Part shown: positions 9,223 through 16,878 of the stretch, piece by piece | Layout: each line of letters begins with the position of its first letter | Position numbering within the stretch: position 1 is the first letter of the stretch | DNA from: Bacteroidales bacterium | GTDB taxonomy: Bacteria > Bacteroidota > Bacteroidia > Bacteroidales > UBA932 | DNA: 64,000 nucleotides | Assembly: GCA_024398105.1 (NCBI GenBank) | Contig: JAKSJP010000001.1 | Span: 124,001 to 188,000 of the forward strand | Direction: 5' to 3' | Notes under the pieces: generated by a model | Database searches by the model: none | Told to the model about the DNA's origin: nothing | What the model saw: only the letters and a program-made list of their open reading frames with translations | Made by a program: the position numbers and the translations under genes

Positions 9223-11574
9223 ATGGACATAAAAGTATCAGACGAACTCAACAGCATCATAACCTACGCAAGGGAGGAAGCTCTCCGCACAGGCAGCTAC
9301 GGAATAGGTCCGGACCACCTCCTGCTAGGCATCATCAGGCATGCTGAAAACAATGCATACATCACTCTGAAAGGGTTGGACGCCGACGTGGACCAGCTCA
9401 AGTCGTTCATCGATTCCAAGATCTTCACGAACGAGAGGATTCCCTATTCCGAACTGGAGAACATCACCTTCTCAAGGGGTGCACAGAACGTCCTAAGCCT
9501 TACGATCATGGAAGCCACAAGGCTGCGTTCAGCGGAGGCTGACGCCCAACATCTCCTCCTCGCATTATGCAGGACCACAGGCAGTTACGGACAGGCATAT
9601 CTTCGTAGCATAGGAATAGACTACGGCCGCATCCTGACATATATGGAGAAGAACGGGATCCTCGGGAAACAACGTCCGAAAGAAGAACCTGAAAGGTCAG
9701 ACGACGGCGAGGAAGTCAGCTACGACAGCAGCGCACAGCAGAAAGAGGAGCCGAAGAAGGACGAACTGGAGGAATTCGGATACGACCTTACCAAGGCGGC
9801 CTCCGAAGGAAAGCTGGACCCAGTGGTCGGAAGAGAGAACGAGATCAGCAGAGTCATAGAGATCCTGGGCAGAAGGAAGAAGAACAACCCTATGCTCATC
9901 GGAGAGCCAGGAGTCGGAAAGTCAGCCATCGTGGAAGGGATAGCCCTGCGCATCGCGCAAGGATCGATCTCCCCTGCCCTCGCAAAGAAGAAGATCATTT
10001 CACTGGACATCGCGTCCGTAGTCGCCGGCACCAAGTACCGCGGAGACTTTGAGAAGAGGCTCAAGACTATCATCAGCACAGTGAAGAGCAACCCCGACAT
10101 CATACTTTTCATCGACGAATTCCACACGATCGTGGGAGCCGGAGGTGCACAGGGCAGCCTTGACGCCGCCAACATGCTCAAGCCTGCTCTCGCAAGAGGC
10201 GAGATCCAGTGCATCGGTGCTACGACCATGGACGAGTTCACCAAGATCGTCGAGAAGGACGGTGCGCTTGACAGACGTTTCCAGAAAGTGACCGTCGAGG
10301 CCACTGACGTCGCGCAGTCAATCGCCATTCTCAAGAGGCTGCAGGCCAGCTACGAGGAATTCCATGGAGTCAGGTACACCGACGATGCGATCGAGGCATG
10401 TGTCAGACTGACAGACAGATACATTTCAGACAGGTCACTTCCGGACAAGGCCATAGATGCGATGGACGAGGCCGGTTCCATGGTCAGGCTCAAGACCCGC
10501 GGGACAACGAAGAAAGTCACTGACGACGACATCGCGACAGTTGTCTCAAAGATGACAGGAATCCCTGTGAACAAGGTTGCGGAATCTGAAGGAAACCGCA
10601 TCATGAAGATGAGGGAAAGACTTGGAGGAAGGATCATCGGGCAGGATGCCGCGATCGACACGATTGTCGGATCAATCCAGAGGAACCGTGCCGGACTGAA
10701 GGATCCGGACAGGCCTATCGGCTCATTCCTGTTCTTTGGACCTACAGGAGTCGGAAAGACTCAGCTGGCAAAGTGTCTTGCAGAGTATCTTTTTGATTCA
10801 GAAGACAATATGGTCCGTATTGATATGAGTGAATACATGGAGAAATTCGCCATATCAAGGCTTATCGGCGCGCCTCCAGGATATGTCGGATACGAGGAAG
10901 GAGGACAGCTTAGCGAAAGGGTCAGAAGGAAGCCGTACTGCGTCGTGCTGCTTGACGAGATCGAGAAAGCGCACCCGGATGTCTATAACCTGCTGCTACA
11001 GATTCTCGACGACGGCAGGCTGACTGACAGCGAAGGCAGGACGGTAAGTTTCAAGAATACGATCGTCATCATGACATCGAATGTCGGAAGCCGCGAGGCG
11101 GACGATTTCGGCAAGGGACTCGGATTCGCGACCGCGAACAGAAATGTAGAGAAAGACAGGCAGAGCGTCGTCGAGAAGGCAGTGAGGAAGGCCTTCCCTC
11201 CTGAGTTCATCAACAGAGTCGACGAGAAGATCTATTTCAACGCACTTACCAAGGAAGACATCGAGCAGATCATCGACATCGAGCTCAGAAGTCTGCGCAA
11301 GAGAGCGGAAGAGGCAGGCTACAAGATTTCTGTCACGCCTTCTGCCAAGAAGTTCATCGCAGAAGCCGGATTTGATCCTGCTTACGGTGCAAGACCTCTG
11401 AAGAGAGCCATTATGAGATACGTGGAAGATCCTGTGTCAGAGTTCATCATCTCAGACAGAGTGCTCGGCAACAAGCCTTCGGCCGGCGAACTCCGTCAGC
11501 TCAAGGTAGGACTTGGACCTGACAAGGAAAGCACAGTCGTATCTCTGAAGCAGTTAGTCAGCGCTGATCTCTAG
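9223..11574 (+). CDS. clpC: Clp protease ATP-binding subunit, ClpC/ClpA type without a middle domain
   Basis: 783 residues from ATG 9223. Domains: Clp_N double repeat (1-145), an acidic Lys/Glu-rich linker (150-185), AAA+ D1 with Walker A GEPGVGKS (227-234) and Walker B LFIDE (295-299), AAA+ D2 with Walker A GPTGVGKT (506-513) and LLDE (576-579), then a C-terminal small domain. LGF (633-635) sits where the ClpP-docking tripeptide is expected, so the protein should unfold substrates into ClpP. The coiled-coil M/UVR domain usual in ClpC is absent: D1 runs from DEAGSMVRLK straight into KVTDDDIATVVSKMTGIPV. In this it resembles ClpA. No clpP or clpS is nearby. Confidence 0.93.
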   Translation: MDIKVSDELNSIITYAREEALRTGSYGIGPDHLLLGIIRHAENNAYITLKGLDADVDQLKSFIDSKIFTNERIPYSELENITFSRGAQNVLSLTIMEATRLRSAEADAQHLLLALCRTTGSYGQAYLRSIGIDYGRILTYMEKNGILGKQRPKEEPERSDDGEEVSYDSSAQQKEEPKKDELEEFGYDLTKAASEGKLDPVVGRENEISRVIEILGRRKKNNPMLIGEPGVGKSAIVEGIALRIAQGSISPALAKKKIISLDIASVVAGTKYRGDFEKRLKTIISTVKSNPDIILFIDEFHTIVGAGGAQGSLDAANMLKPALARGEIQCIGATTMDEFTKIVEKDGALDRRFQKVTVEATDVAQSIAILKRLQASYEEFHGVRYTDDAIEACVRLTDRYISDRSLPDKAIDAMDEAGSMVRLKTRGTTKKVTDDDIATVVSKMTGIPVNKVAESEGNRIMKMRERLGGRIIGQDAAIDTIVGSIQRNRAGLKDPDRPIGSFLFFGPTGVGKTQLAKCLAEYLFDSEDNMVRIDMSEYMEKFAISRLIGAPPGYVGYEEGGQLSERVRRKPYCVVLLDEIEKAHPDVYNLLLQILDDGRLTDSEGRTVSFKNTIVIMTSNVGSREADDFGKGLGFATANRNVEKDRQSVVEKAVRKAFPPEFINRVDEKIYFNALTKEDIEQIIDIELRSLRKRAEEAGYKISVTPSAKKFIAEAGFDPAYGARPLKRAIMRYVEDPVSEFIISDRVLGNKPSAGELRQLKVGLGPDKESTVVSLKQLVSADL

Positions 11575-11676
11575 GATTTCAAGACCAAGGTCATCGATCA
11601 TATCCTTGAGAGCTGAGAAAGCGTCAGAAGAAATCATTGTGCAGAGAGCATCGACATTGTATTCTGTATTCTTCAT
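11554..11676 (-). CDS. Small 40-residue protein of unknown function
   Basis: The minus-strand ATG at 11674-11676 opens a 40-codon frame starting MKNTEYNVDALCTMISSDAF and ending with TAA at 11554-11556. It has an acidic, probably helical composition and no signal peptide. An exact TAnnTTTG element lies at 11715-11722, about 40 bases upstream, with no other gene for it to serve. Its last 21 bases overlap the end of the Clp ATPase gene in convergent orientation. I recognise no family. A real gene is suggested by promoter plus start position, but conservation has not been tested. Confidence 0.5.
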   Translation of the reverse strand: MKNTEYNVDALCTMISSDAFSALKDMIDDLGLEILEISAD

Positions 11677-11714
11677 AATATGATGTTTTAACTGTTATCG
11701 CTTGTATTATGGTG

Positions 11715-11722
11715 CAAAATTA
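11715..11722 (-). promoter_or_regulatory. -7 element for the small ORF
   Basis: Minus-strand TAATTTTG, an exact TAnnTTTG match in an otherwise empty intergenic region, predicting a leader of about 30 bases before the ATG at 11676. Confidence 0.55.
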
Positions 11723-11765
11723 CATCGAGCTTGTGCCATAACGCTTCACAAGCTGAAGAAAAAAC

Positions 11766-11797
11766 AAAAAAATCTGGCGGAAACCGTCAGATTTTTT
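11766..11797. terminator. Bidirectional terminator
   Basis: AAATCTGGCGG (11770-11780) pairs with CCGTCAGATTT (11784-11794) through one G-U wobble, with an A-run on the left and a T-run on the right. It lies 20 bases past the nucleoside phosphorylase stop on the minus strand and would also end rightward readthrough from the Clp gene. Confidence 0.8.
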
Positions 11798-11816
11798 CAT
11801 TTTACTGGAGACAGAC

Positions 11817-12686
11817 CTATTCCGTCAGTTTACGCAGAGCGAGTTCGACAAGACCCCGGACCTGGTCCTTATAGTTCGGGTTGCTGCTCTTGATATATCT
11901 ATGTGCAATCGCGCAGCAGACTGTTCCGGCCTCATGGCCGAGATGCGCAGCGAGGCCTGCGAGTGCCGAACCTTCCATCTCGAAGTTGGTGATCTTATAC
12001 TCGCCGAAACGGAATGACTCGAAATCCTCGATCATATCAGGCATCGCCAGCGGAATCCTGATCACCCTTCCCTGCGGTCCATAGAAGCCCGACGCCGCGA
12101 CCGTCACTCCCTTGACCGTGCTGTCTTCAAAGAGATCGATGAGCTTCTGGCTGGCGCGGACGAAGTAAGGATGTGGAAGATGCTCATTCCAATGGGTATG
12201 CTCCATGAAAGCCTTCTCCATGTCAAGGATTGAATAACTGTCCCTGTCCGCATACCAGTTGAGCAGGCCGTCGCAGCCGACTGAGATGTGAGAGAAGATA
12301 TAGGCTCCGAGAGGAATCTCAGGCTGGATGGCGCCGGTCGTGCCTATGCGGAGAATCGTAAGAGTCCTATGTTCAGGCTTGACCTCGCGGGTACTGAAGT
12401 CGATATTCGCAAGAGCATCAAGTTCATTCATTGTGATATCGATATTGTCGGTTCCGATTCCGGTCGAGAGGACCGTAAGCCTCTTGCCATTATACTTTCC
12501 GGTCACCGTCACGAATTCCCTGGACTGACGGCGGAACTCTATGTCTGTAAGATATTCGGAGACCATGTCGACCCTGCCAGGATCGCCTACCAGTATGACT
12601 GTGTCAGCAAGTTCTTCCGGTCTGATATGAAGATGGAAGACAGATCCATCATCATTGATGATAAGTTCAGATTCTGCTATTCTCAT
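11817..12686 (-). CDS. Nucleoside phosphorylase, uridine phosphorylase-like
   Basis: 289 residues of the PNP/UDP phosphorylase fold. VILVGDPGRVDMVSEYL near residue 30 is the phosphate-binding start, RIGTTGAIQPEIPLGAYI (about 112-129) is the family glycine motif, and EMEGSALAGLAAHLGH near the C-terminus carries the base/ribose-binding Glu. It should split a nucleoside with phosphate into free base and ribose-1-phosphate for salvage. Uridine-type specificity is my best guess. It has its own promoter at 12712-12719 and terminator at 11766-11797, so it looks monocistronic. Confidence 0.88.
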   Translation of the reverse strand: MRIAESELIINDDGSVFHLHIRPEELADTVILVGDPGRVDMVSEYLTDIEFRRQSREFVTVTGKYNGKRLTVLSTGIGTDNIDITMNELDALANIDFSTREVKPEHRTLTILRIGTTGAIQPEIPLGAYIFSHISVGCDGLLNWYADRDSYSILDMEKAFMEHTHWNEHLPHPYFVRASQKLIDLFEDSTVKGVTVAASGFYGPQGRVIRIPLAMPDMIEDFESFRFGEYKITNFEMEGSALAGLAAHLGHEAGTVCCAIAHRYIKSSNPNYKDQVRGLVELALRKLTE

Positions 12687-12711
12687 GGTAATTTGCTTTT
12701 AGTGTCTCTGA

Positions 12712-12719
12712 CAAAAATA
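12712..12719 (-). promoter_or_regulatory. -7 element of the nucleoside phosphorylase gene
   Basis: Minus-strand TATTTTTG, an exact TAnnTTTG match, 25 bases upstream of the ATG at 12686. No clear -33 TTTG. Confidence 0.55.
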
Positions 12720-12735
12720 GCACTATTAGCTGAGT

Positions 12736-12766
12736 TTTCCTATTTACGGAATTCGTTTTATATTTG
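12736..12766 (+). promoter_or_regulatory. Promoter of the DUF4293 gene
   Basis: TATATTTG at 12759-12766 fits the -7 consensus; TTTC at 12736-12739 is a one-mismatch -33 box at a 19-base spacing. The ATG at 12793 follows 26 bases after the -7 element. Confidence 0.6.
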
Positions 12767-12792
12767 CATCAGGTTTAAAAACAGAATTCACC

Positions 12793-13230
12793 ATGTGGCA
12801 GAGAATACAGACACTATACCTCGCTATCTCAACAATACTCATCGGATCGATGTTCTTCTCAGCAAAAGCAGTAAGCTATGGAGCGGACGGAGAAATCACT
12901 GAAGCGATCGGATACACAGCCTATGTCCCTTATCTGATTCTTCTCGTCGTGATCTTCCTGCTCAACCTCCTTGCTCTCACAAGCTATAAGTTCAGAGTGT
13001 TCCAGATGAGGACAGCAGGTCTTTCTGCACTGATCACCTTCGCCCTCCAGGCATGGCTGATACTCGACTTCGCCCTTACACACAGCGACTATGTCTTCAG
13101 GATCTCAGTAATCTTCCCTCTCGTGACAATCATCCTGGACATCCTTGCATACAGGAACATCTTCGCAGATGAAATGCTCGTAGAAAGCGCATACCATCTC
13201 CGCAAGCCTAGAAAGGACAGAAGGAAGTAA
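12793..13230 (+). CDS. DUF4293 membrane protein
   Basis: 145 residues. Starts MWQRIQTLYL, the characteristic beginning of the Bacteroidetes-specific DUF4293 family, with four hydrophobic helices (about residues 5-25, 48-67, 78-95 and 102-122) and a basic cytoplasmic tail (HLRKPRKDRRK). Inner-membrane location is clear; function is unknown for the family. It stands alone, convergent with rsmD three bases beyond its stop. Confidence 0.85.
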   Translation: MWQRIQTLYLAISTILIGSMFFSAKAVSYGADGEITEAIGYTAYVPYLILLVVIFLLNLLALTSYKFRVFQMRTAGLSALITFALQAWLILDFALTHSDYVFRISVIFPLVTIILDILAYRNIFADEMLVESAYHLRKPRKDRRK

Positions 13231-13232
13231 TC

Positions 13233-13769
13233 CTAAGGTTTTTCAAAGAAAGAGAAATGCACGCGGCCATAGTTCTTCTCCTTGACGAAGAACGGATGAT
13301 CCTTGAATGAGTGCTCGTCACCATGCTCGAGGATGAAATATCCTCCAGGATGGATTATGTCCTGTTCAAACACCTTGTCAGGTATAGTCTGCAGATCCTC
13401 AAGAGCATAAGGAGGGTCCGCAAAGACCAGGTCGAACTTCTCACGGCATATCGGCAGGAACTCGAACACATTGTGTCTCACAACAGTGAGATTGCTGATG
13501 CCGAGCCTTCTGCTCTCCGAGGTAATGAAAGCCGCGTTCTGCGGGTTCATCTCGACACACCACACATGTCCGACTCCCCTCGATACGAACTCATAGGATA
13601 TTGAGCCTGTACCGGCAAAGAGATCGAGCACCTTGAGGTCGTCGAATTCGTACTCATTGTCAAGAATATTGAAAAGAGCCTCCTTTGCATAGTCAGTCGT
13701 CGGGCGCGCCTTGAAGCCCATAGGAGGTTCTATGAACTTTCCTTTCAATCTACCACCGATAATACGCAT
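13233..13769 (-). CDS. rsmD: 16S rRNA (guanine-966-N2)-methyltransferase
   Basis: 178 residues, the usual RsmD length. Methylates N2 of G966 in 16S rRNA with S-adenosylmethionine. Starts MRIIGGRLKGK, has SAM motif I DLFAGTGS (49-56), the acidic end of strand 2 in CVEMN (71-75), and catalytic motif DPPY (118-121), all as expected. Its ATG overlaps the stop of the DUF3822 gene by one base, so the two are translationally coupled, an arrangement common in Bacteroidetes. Confidence 0.95.
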   Translation of the reverse strand: MRIIGGRLKGKFIEPPMGFKARPTTDYAKEALFNILDNEYEFDDLKVLDLFAGTGSISYEFVSRGVGHVWCVEMNPQNAAFITSESRRLGISNLTVVRHNVFEFLPICREKFDLVFADPPYALEDLQTIPDKVFEQDIIHPGGYFILEHGDEHSFKDHPFFVKEKNYGRVHFSFFEKP

Positions 13770-14452
13770 CAGATAACCTCCACTGCCTTAAAATAACGAT
13801 AGAGGGACATTTCCTGCTCATTCGAGAGCGGAGTCCTGAACCAGATGGTAGAAACTTCCGGATTGAGCTGAAGATTCTTCAATGCCAGGAAAAGGAAATA
13901 CTGCGCAGTAGTGAAATCTACGGCCTCGAAGACATTGGCCAGAAGAAGACTCTTGCCCTGCGCAATCACAAGATGGAGATATCCATCCATATATGAAGCA
14001 AGAATCTTGTTGTATTCGTCACAGTCGTTCATCTTCTGCAGCAGCCAGTACAGTTCCGGAAGGACCTTGACAGAATTACCGTCCGAATCACAGACAGTCT
14101 GCGAGATGACCTTGGAGAGGGATTCATCGATGGAATTGGAGTAGACCATCACAGCACCGAGGCTTGGGACGTCTACATATTCCACAGCATCCGAATCCCT
14201 CAACGCCACTACTTCAGCAAGCGCTTGCCTTGCAGATGAAGGGTTGAAGAAATGCTGAGGAAGCAAAGTAGCCTTAGGGGTAAGAAGGGATATCTCGACT
14301 TCGTCATACCTTCTCTGGAACTCCTGCGTCGTAAACAGACGGTCCGCACGGAGCCAGCCGGAATGAGTTGTCTTTCCGTTCTCTTCTAATAAATAAGAAT
14401 ATCCACTCAGGGAAACCTGAATGGATATTCTGCTATTCTGTCTAAGACTCAT
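13769..14452 (-). CDS. DUF3822 family protein
   Basis: 227 residues, soluble, no signal peptide. Sequence such as ISIQVSLSGYSYLLEENGK near the N-terminus and LLANVFEAVDFTTAQYFLFL in the second half matches the DUF3822 family, which sits directly upstream of rsmD in many Bacteroidetes. The alternating strand pattern resembles the actin/ASKHA fold, but I see no intact nucleotide-binding motif and do not assign a function. It lies between the membrane-anchored unknown at 14467 and rsmD. Confidence 0.8.
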   Translation of the reverse strand: MSLRQNSRISIQVSLSGYSYLLEENGKTTHSGWLRADRLFTTQEFQRRYDEVEISLLTPKATLLPQHFFNPSSARQALAEVVALRDSDAVEYVDVPSLGAVMVYSNSIDESLSKVISQTVCDSDGNSVKVLPELYWLLQKMNDCDEYNKILASYMDGYLHLVIAQGKSLLLANVFEAVDFTTAQYFLFLALKNLQLNPEVSTIWFRTPLSNEQEMSLYRYFKAVEVI

Positions 14453-14466
14453 AGTAGGGGTATGGA

Positions 14467-15156
14467 CTACTCCCAGTTACCAGCGTTGTTGTTAGGAGCA
14501 GTGATGCTACCAACCTGGAGACCCTCGTAACGGTTAGAAGCCTTGCAAGCTGCGTCGAGGTTGATACGGAGCTGGTTGTCAAGACCCTTGCAGAGCTTCT
14601 TGTAAGGCATCTTAGCCTCGAAGAGAGGAACGCTTACACCTGAAACCATCTTCTCGACAGCCTCCATCTCCACCATCTGCTTGCCAGAGAATGGGATGTA
14701 CTTGAGTGAGTCAACGTTGAAATCTGAACGGTTGTTGAAGAGGGTATCCTTCACAGCTACCTTGTTCACGATAGAGAAAACAAGTGACTGACCCTGCTGA
14801 TAGAGTGCATACATCTCCTGTGGAGTGATCTTGGCATTCTTCTTTCTGAGAGCCTGTGTGTTGGCAACTGCAAGAGAGTCATCATTTGAACCGATCTGCA
14901 TGACAACTTCCATCTCGCCGTTCCTGTAGAACTGCGCAAGTGAATCGAAGTCTGCGGTGAACTTTCCATTCACAGTCTTGTAAGCTACCTGAAGAGTTCT
15001 GATGTCCTTGAGACGCTGAACTGCAACTTCCTTACGAGCATCAACATGCTTGTTGAACTTAACTGGCTCCTGTACACTCTGGACGATCTTGTAAGTAAGT
15101 CCTACGATTACAGCAAGGAGCACTAAGCTGATGAGGGTTTTAACTACCTTGTTCAT
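14467..15156 (-). CDS. Conserved membrane-anchored protein of unknown function
   Basis: 229 residues. One N-terminal transmembrane segment (residues about 5-25, VVKTLISLVLLAVIVGLTY) followed by a periplasmic domain. The domain opens with ARKEVAVQRLKDIRTLQVAY and VNGKFTADFDSLAQF, a short-helix/type II pseudopilin-like layout in which residues after the helix describe a growing chain, though no prepilin cleavage site is visible. Ends with AGNWE. I recognise it as a recurring Bacteroidetes protein next to DUF3822-rsmD but know no function. First gene of this three-gene operon; promoter at 15214-15221. Confidence 0.7.
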   Translation of the reverse strand: MNKVVKTLISLVLLAVIVGLTYKIVQSVQEPVKFNKHVDARKEVAVQRLKDIRTLQVAYKTVNGKFTADFDSLAQFYRNGEMEVVMQIGSNDDSLAVANTQALRKKNAKITPQEMYALYQQGQSLVFSIVNKVAVKDTLFNNRSDFNVDSLKYIPFSGKQMVEMEAVEKMVSGVSVPLFEAKMPYKKLCKGLDNQLRINLDAACKASNRYEGLQVGSITAPNNNAGNWE

Positions 15157-15190
15157 TGATTATTTAGTTTATTTATTAGCGTGTTCTGCG

Positions 15191-15221
15191 ATCGGGTTGC
15201 CCGATACCTCCGACAAAGTTA
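15191..15221 (-). promoter_or_regulatory. Promoter element and 5'-end hairpin of the 14467-15156 operon
   Basis: TAACTTTG on the minus strand (15214-15221) fits the -7 consensus and predicts a start near 15207. The first bases of the transcript would then form a perfect 6-bp hairpin, ATCGGG (15191-15196) with CCCGAT (15200-15205) and a three-base loop. Such a structure at the 5' end may stabilise the mRNA. Confidence 0.5.
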
Positions 15222-15230
15222 TGAAAATGA

Positions 15231-15261
15231 TTTATGAAAAGCAATATTTTATTTAAATTTG
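15231..15261 (+). promoter_or_regulatory. Promoter of the DHH phosphoesterase gene
   Basis: TAAATTTG (15254-15261) fits the -7 element exactly; TTTA (15231-15234) is a one-mismatch -33 box at a 19-base spacing. The ATG at 15280 follows. A TTG-initiated frame from 15259 would begin inside the -7 box, so I reject it. Confidence 0.65.
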
Positions 15262-15279
15262 CAGAACAAAGTATTGAAA

Positions 15280-16326
15280 ATGTTTTCAGCCGGGTCGGAA
15301 CAAGTCAGAGAACTGCATTCGATGGTCACGGAATCGTCCGTGATCACCATAATTTCGCATACTCACGCCGACGGAGACGCCATCGGAAGCTCGCTGGGAA
15401 TGAGGTATTTCCTACGCATGCTCGGCAAGGACGCCGAGGTCGTCATCCCTGAACCGGTCGATGGAAATCTCAGGTTCATGGTACCCTCCGGAGAACTGCT
15501 TTCCGGCAGCGGACGTCCCTCGGAAGCCAAGGAAAGGCTGGACCGGAGCGACATGATCATATGCCAGGACTGCCCGGGATTCCACAGGACAGGATGCCTG
15601 GAGGAGATGCTCGAGGGAACGAAGGCCAGGAAGGTCCTCATCGACCACCACATAGGCCCGGACAGCGACAATTTCCTGCTTACATTTTCAGAATGCGGCA
15701 TCTCATCCGCCTCGGAACTCGTGTTCTGGGTGCTCATGGCGATGCCAGGGATCGAAGGCGACGCTGCAAAGCTGCCACGTGAGACCGCGGACGCTCTCTT
15801 CACGGGAATGACGACCGACACCAACAACTTTGCAAATTCAGTCTACCCTTCCACCCTCGAGATGGCTTCGAAGCTGATCGAGGCAGGGGTCAACAGGGAC
15901 AGGATTGTGGCGCAGATCAACAACATGTACGGCGAGAACAGGCTCAGGGCCATGGGATGGATGCTCAAGGACGAGATGACCATCACCCGCGACGGAGTAG
16001 CGTACATGGTGATGACCAGCGGCATCCTGAAGGAATACGAGATACGCGAAGGCGACACGGAAGGTTTCGTGAACCTTCCTCTTCAGATAAAGAAGGTAAG
16101 GATGAGCATACTCTGCAAGCAGGACGGAGACCATTTCAGGGTATCCATCCGCTCCAAGGAAGGCACGTCCGCGAACCAGTGCGCAAGAAGATACTTCAAC
16201 GGCGGAGGCCACGAGATGGCAGCCGGAGGAAGGCTTTTCTGCCCTAAGGACATCCCAGGATTCCAGAGGGAGGATGTCGCCGGATATATAGAGAGAGTAA
16301 CCGACAGATTCTTCAGAGGGGAATAG
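15280..16326 (+). CDS. nrnA: DHH-family phosphoesterase (NrnA-like oligoribonuclease/pAp phosphatase)
   Basis: 348 residues from ATG 15280. The DHH domain carries THADGDAIGSS (metal-binding Asp31 and Asp33), an Asp in ICQDCPG, the name-giving DHH at 122-124 and GMTTDTNNF. The DHHA1 domain ends with GGGHEMAAGG, which contacts substrate. NrnA-type enzymes degrade 2-5-nt RNAs and dephosphorylate 3'-phosphoadenosine-5'-phosphate; which activity dominates here is unknown. One base separates it from the following FKBP-like lipoprotein, suggesting one transcript through the MATE gene. Confidence 0.9.
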   Translation: MFSAGSEQVRELHSMVTESSVITIISHTHADGDAIGSSLGMRYFLRMLGKDAEVVIPEPVDGNLRFMVPSGELLSGSGRPSEAKERLDRSDMIICQDCPGFHRTGCLEEMLEGTKARKVLIDHHIGPDSDNFLLTFSECGISSASELVFWVLMAMPGIEGDAAKLPRETADALFTGMTTDTNNFANSVYPSTLEMASKLIEAGVNRDRIVAQINNMYGENRLRAMGWMLKDEMTITRDGVAYMVMTSGILKEYEIREGDTEGFVNLPLQIKKVRMSILCKQDGDHFRVSIRSKEGTSANQCARRYFNGGGHEMAAGGRLFCPKDIPGFQREDVAGYIERVTDRFFRGE

Positions 16327-16327
16327 C

Positions 16328-16876
16328 ATGGCAAGGTCAATCCGCATAGCATCGGCCCTGGCAGCCGCCCTCCTGGCTCTTTCCTGTGGAAAGGAAAGCG
16401 ACAAGCTGACATATTCCAACCAGGAAACCAGGATCGAGGAGTTCGTCAAGGCGCAGATAAGAAGCAATGAGTCAGCGTACACCGTCAGCAACAACGGCAG
16501 CATAAGGCTCGTGCTCACCGAAGGAAGTGGAGAAGAGCTCCGCAAGGGCGGGACCATCTCCTTCTACTATGCAGGCTATGTGATGACAGGTTCGTCGATC
16601 TCGTCGAGCAACCTGTTCGCCACCAATGACGAGTCGCTTGCGAAGGCGGCAGGGCTTCCAACGGAAGACGGTGCCTGTGAGATACTTACCATAAACCTTG
16701 GGGAGACCGACCTGGTCGAAGGACTGGCCGATGGTCTCCTGGGGGTCAAAGGCGGCGAGGAGTGTATAATACTGTTTTCCGGCCGACATGGCTACGGAAA
16801 CAAGAATTTAGGCACGATTCCTGCTAAATCAGCTCTCGCCTACCGTATTTGGGTAGAGAGCATTTCGAACGATTGA
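16328..16876 (+). CDS. FKBP-like lipoprotein with altered active site
   Basis: 182 residues. Lipobox LALSC after a hydrophobic signal. The C-terminal half has the FKBP outline: ISFYYAGYV, LVEGLADGLLGVKGGEECIIL, HGYGN and the typical end TIPAKSALAYRIWVESI. Residues usually forming the proline-isomerase pocket are changed: the FDSS loop is replaced by a Ser-rich insert and the Trp of the VIxGW motif is Leu. It may be a chaperone rather than an isomerase. It sits between nrnA and a second, larger FKBP-like lipoprotein whose ATG lies two bases after its stop. Confidence 0.8.
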   Translation: MARSIRIASALAAALLALSCGKESDKLTYSNQETRIEEFVKAQIRSNESAYTVSNNGSIRLVLTEGSGEELRKGGTISFYYAGYVMTGSSISSSNLFATNDESLAKAAGLPTEDGACEILTINLGETDLVEGLADGLLGVKGGEECIILFSGRHGYGNKNLGTIPAKSALAYRIWVESISND

Positions 16877-16878
16877 TT

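Noticed and set aside
16849..16878. Ten-codon extension of the tandem FKBP lipoprotein
   Set aside because: It overlaps the previous gene and would put charged residues before an otherwise good signal peptide with lipobox.
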